This document shows positions 61,201 through 64,000 of a stretch of DNA of 64,000 nt, piece after piece. Position numbers and translations under genes: made by a program. Source of the DNA: Gonatopus flavifemur (lineage: Eukaryota; Arthropoda; Insecta; Hymenoptera; Dryinidae); the NCBI GenBank assembly GCA_018340375.1, contig JAFFJZ010000007.1, positions 20,806,001 to 20,870,000 of the forward strand, in the 5' to 3' direction. The notes beneath the pieces were generated by a model that did no database searches, was not told where the DNA came from, and saw nothing but the letters and a program-made list of their open reading frames with translations. Within the stretch, counting starts at the first letter, position 1; every line of letters starts with the position of its first letter.

Positions 61201-61598
61201 GTTAATAATGATATATAACTTATATATAATCTATATTGAATTATACATAGATTATATACGATTTTGTAAATTTTTCCACTCAGGAATAGCTAAGACTGTG
61301 AATCTAGTCGCTATTATAAAACTATGGATTGAAGAATGATGTTGAACTACTAGGTTTTTACTTGACTAATTTGATTTAAGGTGAAGGACCATCGTTATTG
61401 TCACCCGGAATACACAGTTTCCCCTTCAAATTAGGATTACCATTAGGTCTACCATCTACTTTCCTTGGTAAACATGGATGGGTGCAATACTATTGTAAGG
61501 CAGCTTTACGCGAACCAGGTGGCCTTATGCATAAAAATCAACAAGTCTTCATCGTTATGAATCCGATTGATCTGAACCTCGAACCACCGATATTAGCG
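43226..61598 (+). CDS. Alpha-arrestin (arrestin domain-containing protein), N-terminal part
   Basis: Three coding exons join in phase: 43226-43338, 60150-60274 and 61381-61598, for 152 residues, with the remainder not seen before the window end. Exon 1 encodes [20 protein letters not shown] then [11 protein letters not shown], the first strands of the arrestin N-domain. Exon 2 continues [20 protein letters not shown]. Exon 3 gives [20 protein letters not shown] then [18 protein letters not shown], the conserved block in which the protein must pass Pro-Ser-Ser/Thr-Phe-x-Gly. Alpha-arrestins are cytosolic adaptors that link membrane cargo to HECT ubiquitin ligases through PPxY motifs in the C-terminal tail, which lies outside what is seen here. 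Exon 2 uses the acceptor ATTATAG (60143-60149); the nearer GTTTCAG would create TAG at the junction. Intron 1 is 16.8 kb, intron 2 1.1 kb. Confidence 0.85.
44725..45672. repeat. Diverged repeat with GGCGCAATGT and inverted partners
   Basis: CCATTGGCGCTAGCATGGCG and GCCGAGGCTTGGCAACCAAG near the left have inverted partners AAGCCTCGCCTGTCAACATT and GCGCCAAGC near 45595-45635. Probably an old TIR element. The exact ends are uncertain. Confidence 0.5.
45819..46136. mobile_element. CACTGTGAAAAG MITE (interrupted)
   Basis: The ends CACTGTGAAAAGTTTG and ATATTTTTTACAGTG are inverted; TA precedes and CA follows. It is related in its terminus to 11245-11516. The 64-bp hairpin at 45873-45936 is inserted in it. 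Confidence 0.7.
45873..45936. mobile_element. 64-bp hairpin element with CCCACACAGCACC ends
   Basis: Two 25-bp arms, CCCACACAGCACCACAGTCC to CAGAA and the near-complement ending GGTGCTGTGAGGG, enclose 14 bp. AA flanks both sides. The terminus matches the 1-kb element at 52079-53102, so this is an extreme internal-deletion or minimal derivative. Confidence 0.75.
46631..46915. mobile_element. piggyBac-type MITE, 285 bp, TTAA TSD
   Basis: CCCTCTAACCGTAACCCCGG at the left and TTTAAGGG at the right lie between TTAA at 46627-46630 and TTAA at 46916-46919. Inner inverted repeats (GGTCTCACAGACCGCTATC with GATAGCGGTCTGTTAGACC) are strong. CCCT ends with a TTAA duplication are the piggyBac signature. 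Confidence 0.88.
47639..47844. mobile_element. CACTGAG MITE, 206 bp, TA target
   Basis: The ends CACTGAGAAAAAAGC and TTTTCTCTAAGTG are flanked by TA. Removing it restores GGTATACATAGTATACC, the same terminal palindrome seen intact in copy 1 at 5643-5659. Confidence 0.88.
48027..48281. mobile_element. CACTGAG MITE, 255 bp, TA target
   Basis: The ends CACTGAGAGAAATAATTACT and AGTAATTATTTCTCTCAGTG are a perfect TIR of about 20 bp flanked by TA. Copy 1 has TATTTGGGATAACTCTGG at the equivalent empty site (5812-5829). Confidence 0.9.
48628..49656 (+). pseudogene. mariner transposase (outer), one in-frame stop
   Basis: A 343-codon frame with a single interruption, TAA at 49312-49314 (SDALE*RRPFTG). 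The helix-turn-helix N-terminal half ([20 protein letters not shown]) binds TIRs. The catalytic D,D34D residues are in [15 protein letters not shown] and SDLAPSDYH; the last two pairs follow the stop. The second half is in the same frame, so only one base change separates it from an open frame. Known role: cut-and-paste transposition at TA. This copy is therefore recently inactive, or the stop is an assembly error. Confidence 0.92.
49683..50969 (-). mobile_element. mariner element (inner), 1287 bp, nested in the outer mariner
   Basis: The TIR TTAGGTGTATAACTTTGCTT and its complement at 50950-50969 are flanked by TA (49681-49682 and 50970-50971). The transposase is on the minus strand. A third copy of the same family starts at 63082. 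It belongs to a different mariner lineage from its host, with different TIR and protein. Confidence 0.93.
49756..50796 (-). pseudogene. mariner transposase (inner), several in-frame stops
   Basis: A full-length 347-codon frame from [14 protein letters not shown] to the stop at 49756-49758, with no frameshift but four internal stops: after MIQKQGN, after GIWWD, after ETLK and after KNWID. Motifs are the HTH segment [29 protein letters not shown] (first catalytic Asp, usual DEKW changed to DGKW), LQHDNARPH and [10 protein letters not shown]. It cannot make active transposase as read. Confidence 0.9.
51573..51765 (+). repeat. tRNA-like stretch split by a MITE
   Basis: CATTGGCTCAGTGGATAAG (A-box-like) continues after the MITE as GACTTCCACAGTGGAAGTCA and CCGGTTCACTTCTC (B-box-like). 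GACTTCCAC and GTGGAAGTC pair as a stem. Joined across the MITE it resembles a tRNA or tRNA-derived SINE head. It is broken and cannot be functional. Confidence 0.5.
51591..51714. mobile_element. GGGACCGTCCATAAATTACG MITE, 124 bp, TAA target
   Basis: The TIR GGGACCGTCCATAAATTACG is matched at the right end (CGTAATTTATGGACGATCCC), and TAA flanks both sides. A 3-bp TAA duplication fits Harbinger-type elements. Confidence 0.82.
52079..53102. mobile_element. CCCAYACAGCACC element, 1024 bp, TA target
   Basis: The left end CCCATACAGCACCGGATGTC and right end GACATTGGGTGCTGTGTGGG are inverted, with TA on both sides. Copy 1 of the host reads CTGGCTGTAATAAACAAA at the empty site. Inner AATATTCTGGAGATATTCTG repeats are frequent. 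It contains a minus-strand tRNA-like stretch at 52443-52508. The sister element is 32819-34080. Confidence 0.85.
53780..54041. mobile_element. CACTGAG MITE, 262 bp, TG target
   Basis: The ends CACTGAGAGAAAAAATGTCC and GGAAATTTTTCATCTCAGTG extend inward as a long inverted repeat including GGGAACAATGAAATATTTAG. TG flanks both sides. Confidence 0.82.
54110..54760. repeat. Tandem duplication, period about 370 bp
   Basis: TGAGCGGATTCACAGGGCAA and CTCAATCGGATCCTACAGGT (54195-54250) recur with few changes at about 54565-54620. The two minus-strand frames ending [12 protein letters not shown] are products of this duplication. Confidence 0.85.
54797..54899. repeat. GTGGTACGACGGAGAAGCAG inverted repeat
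   Basis: GTGGTACGA at the left and TCGTACCAC at the right bracket GGAGGCAACGGAGAA and CTCCGTTACTTCTAC inner partners. Related to the foldback at 41430-41660. Confidence 0.55.
55394..55559. mobile_element. hAT-type MITE CACAGCTGCCAG, 166 bp, 8-bp TSD
   Basis: The ends CACAGCTGCCAGGTGGGCAT and CATCTGGCAGGTCTG are inverted, flanked by TTCCGCAG and TTCAGCAG (7 of 8). It is the same family and nearly the same length as 34102-34268. Confidence 0.85.
55735..56427 (-). pseudogene. mariner transposase fragment, third lineage
   Basis: The start [20 protein letters not shown] is followed by an in-frame TAG (56293-56295) after SKTQAYE, then [20 protein letters not shown] (HTH domain), [20 protein letters not shown] (first catalytic Asp region, with DDTL in place of the usual DETW) and [20 protein letters not shown]. 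The match ends near KRLRENV; the second and third catalytic aspartates are deleted and the frame runs into host repeat. It lies inside the 5.27-kb element and is a dead insertion, not that element's transposase. Confidence 0.85.
56690..57800. repeat. Degenerate tandem array, period about 225 bp, 5-6 units
   Basis: CTATCGAATCCGATTGAGTA recurs at about 56697, 56914 (diverged), 57137, 57366, 57594 and 57750 (short unit), each followed by ATTCGC.TACAAATGTTT-like, CCCATTGGATCCGATTGGGT-like and CACTCATTGTGAATAGTGTA-like blocks. It is non-coding. Confidence 0.8.
59265..60149. other. Remainder of arrestin intron 1
   Basis: No gene is visible. AT-rich, with short ATATATAATT palindromes near 59818-59885 and a polypyrimidine tract and acceptor ATTATAG immediately before exon 2. 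Confidence 0.6.
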
Positions 61599-63081
61599 GT
61601 AAGCGGAGTTTTCCACTTGTTGAAATACCTAAACTTATTTTGTGATTTTTATTCATGACAAATGGTTAAATTCTGCTTTCAGGTCACTGCATATGAAATT
61701 TCGAACTTTTCCTTGAATATAACAAACCAGGGACTGTAACGTTATTCACTTTCGTCACTCATTATATATAAAATCTATATAATAAATATATGATTTGTGT
61801 ACAATATATACATTATTATATATTTTTTATATCGAATAAGTAACGAAAGTGAATAAGGTTACAGTCCCTGTAATAAACTCCGTGATAACGTATAAATGTT
61901 ATTTTTTAAAGAATTCACAAATTCAAGTTTTGGTCGTGTTGACTCTCACTCCTCAAAATTTGACATTATTCGAAAAAGAAAATTCAAAAATATTGTAATC
62001 CAATGATTTAATCAAGGAAAATTTCGAAATTATTGCAGTGATAAACTTGTTATCGAATTAAAATTCCTTTTCTCCAGGAAATATTTATTTCCATCATACG
62101 AAAGATAAAGTACGCCCATGTAAATAAAAAAGGGTATAAGATTTTCACTTTTCACGGCACACCAACTACTCCTTCACCAGGAAATTGGTACTGAGCCGAG
62201 TCCAATGCATATGAAGTAATTTACGTTCAACGTTATCTTTAGACTGTAATGGACGAAATAATTTGTATATAGAATGTATATAATGAGAGAGAGAGAAGAG
62301 AAGAAAGACAGAGCAGAAGAACATATGAGAAGAGAGGGGTAACAAGAAGAAAGGTAACAAGAAGGCACTTGATAACGAACCGTTGAGATATATCGACGTA
62401 CGTACGTGAATGATTAGAGAATTCATTAAAAATTTATACACGTGTTTATCTTCAAGTTAGATTATAATAAATTACAACCGATTTAAGGAGAGAGTTGAAA
62501 TGTCGCTACAAAAATAAAGGAGAACCACAACTCGAAGCGAAGAGTCCAATTCGATAAAAAGGATCTCAAGGAAAATCGACAAGGAAATCAACCCAGCAGT
62601 CACCTTTTCCACTAGAAGAAACACGCGTGTTAATTTGAAATTGATAAGTTTTCCATTTATTTACGTCTCTCTCTCTCTCTCTTTCTCTCTCTTGATTGAT
62701 TGATTGCTCAATTAGTCCAATTTTGTATTTTAGTACTTTAGATTTGTGAGGAATGGTATTTATTTGTCAATATTCAATGCGACCAAATGTAAAAATACAA
62801 TATCCTTGATAGGGACATTGAGGCTTGTCTTAAACCGTCCTAATTATAAATTGTTCTTTTGTACATATTAATAAACGACGACATCGCATACTTGTAATAT
62901 TTCATGAACGCTATTAATATTTTGTCGGACAATTCTCCGATCTGTCTACGTGAATCTCTTCAAAGAGATATATTGTTTTGCGAATTTAATCCATCTTGTT
63001 CACTTCCAATAGTAATAACGTATGAATATTGATCATCACACGACCTTGATAATAAATTGTAACTTTGTTCATTAAAATATA
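61599..63081. other. Arrestin intron 3 or downstream region
   Basis: I could not find the next arrestin exon. The interval holds a MITE (61728-61870), a GA-rich run at 62284-62325 and a CT microsatellite at 62666-62694. The later exons are presumably beyond 64000. Confidence 0.5.
61728..61870. mobile_element. hAT-type MITE CAGGGACTGTAAC, 143 bp, 8-bp TSD
   Basis: The TIR CAGGGACTGTAACGTTATTC is matched at the right (GAATAAGGTTACAGTCCCTG), flanked by TAACAAAC and TAATAAAC (7 of 8). The core is TATATA-rich. Confidence 0.85.
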
Positions 63082-64000
63082 TTAGGTGTATAACTTTGCT
63101 TCCGCCGTTTTTTTCCGAAATTCGAGGCTGTATTGTGAAAAACTGGTTACACATTTATGATTCAAAGTATTGTCCATCGCTGGCCACTACTTTCTCCCAT
63201 CCTTCGGGCAGCCTACGAATCCCGCGTTGAAAAAACTGGTCATCTTTTGAAGCCATCCACGAATCGATGCAATTTTTTACTTCCTCATAAGACCGGAAGT
63301 GCTGGTCAGCTAGGCCGTGTGCCATTGATCGAAACAAGTGATAGTCCGAGGGAACAACGTCTGGAGAATACGGCGGGTGGGGTAGGACTTCCCATTTCAA
63401 AGTTTTTAAGTTTGTCCTGACCACTTTCGCAACATGGGGTCGAGCATTGTCATGCTGTAAAATCACTTTATCATGTCTCTCGTTGTATTGCGGCCGTTTG
63501 TCTTTCAATGCTCGGCTCAAACGCATTAATTGTGTTCGATAACGATCGCCTGTGATTGTTTCAGTCGGTTTTAACAACTCCTAATACACTACGCCGAGCC
63601 GGTCCCACCAAATACTCAGCATAACCTTCGAACCGTGAATATTCGGTTTGGCCGTCGACGTGGAAGCATGGCCGGGATATCCCCATGATTTTCTGCGCTT
63701 GGAATTATCGTAATGAACCCATTCTTCGTCCCCAGTCACAATGCGATGCAGAAATCCCTTCCTTCTTTGCCTTGCAAGCAGCTGTTCACAAACACACAAA
63801 CGCCGTTCAACTCGTACGGCACCCAATTTCCTTGTTTCTGAATCATTCCCATAACTTTCAGGCGTTTTGAAATGGCTGGCTGCGTCACTCCCAATTATCC
63901 TGCTAATTCTTGTTGCGTTTGACATGAGTCTTGATCAAGTAATGCCTCCAATTCTGCATCTTCGAAAACCTTCTCTCTTCCACCGCCATGTTGGTCTTCG
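63082..64000 (-). mobile_element. mariner copy cut by the window end (same family as 49683-50969)
   Basis: The TIR TTAGGTGTATAACTTTGCTT starts at 63082, preceded by TA. The minus-strand transposase ends at 63155 and is readable upward: the LQHDNARPH and SPDVVPSDYH catalytic blocks, an in-frame TAG before ELLKPTE (63581-63583), TGDEEWVHYD, then a missing ELKPRD segment and a frameshift in the HTH region. It is pseudogenised independently of the 49.7-kb copy, since the stops differ. Confidence 0.9.

Noticed and set aside
61683..61740. Possible arrestin exon 4 (acceptor TTTCAG then VTAYEISNFSL)
   Set aside because: The sequence does not continue the arrestin fold, reaches a stop within 20 codons and runs into a hAT-type MITE.
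1..64000. CRISPR arrays, prokaryotic operons or defence islands
   Set aside because: No regularly spaced short direct repeats with unique spacers, no bacterial gene packing, and all supported genes are intron-containing animal genes.

Overview
This window looks like AT-rich insect nuclear DNA. The evidence is genes split by short GT-AG introns of about 57-120 bp, an arthropod-type ZAD zinc-finger gene, a DUF229 sulfatase-like gene, Tc1/mariner copies, and a very dense layer of small terminal-inverted-repeat (TIR) elements. A hymenopteran is plausible but not proven. No rRNA, functional tRNA, CRISPR array or bacterial-type operon is visible.

Cellular genes. (1) 2436-4958 (+) is a nine-exon DUF229 membrane protein gene with an in-frame TGA and an apparent one-base frameshift, so it is probably a pseudogene. 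(2) 17121-18264 (-) is a complete six-exon CFAP300, a ciliary dynein assembly protein. (3) 18980-20972 (-) is a complete five-exon GDPGP1, GDP-D-glucose phosphorylase. (4) 22993-25761 (-) is a complete three-exon ZAD-C2H2 transcription factor with 11 fingers. (5) From 43226 (+) runs the N-terminal part of an alpha-arrestin (arrestin domain-containing) gene. Its first three coding exons are at 43226-43338, 60150-60274 and 61381-61598, and the rest is not seen. Its first intron is 16.8 kb and is almost entirely nested transposable elements. These genes act in unrelated pathways and form no system.

Mobile layer. From 5.36 to 11.24 kb a decayed non-LTR retrotransposon lies on the minus strand, cut up by a Helentron-like element, which holds a CCCGGG-ended element, which holds a CACTGAG-ended element, plus two further MITEs. 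From 26 to 38.5 kb is a field of MITEs, foldback elements, tandem-repeat-bearing elements and a GC-rich 220-bp-arm palindrome. From 47.6 to 59.3 kb a second copy of the Helentron-like element has grown from about 1.4 kb to 11.65 kb through six insertions. One of these is a mariner inside a mariner, and another is a 5.27-kb TIR element inside a smaller TIR element. The related copy at 5.6-8.7 kb acts as an empty-site control, so most boundaries and target-site duplications (TSDs) can be read directly. A third copy of the inner mariner family is cut by the window end.

The least conventional pattern is a set of elements with unrelated interiors that share CCC...GGG termini and mostly 2-bp, non-fixed target duplications. 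They may share one mobilising transposase, which is not encoded here.
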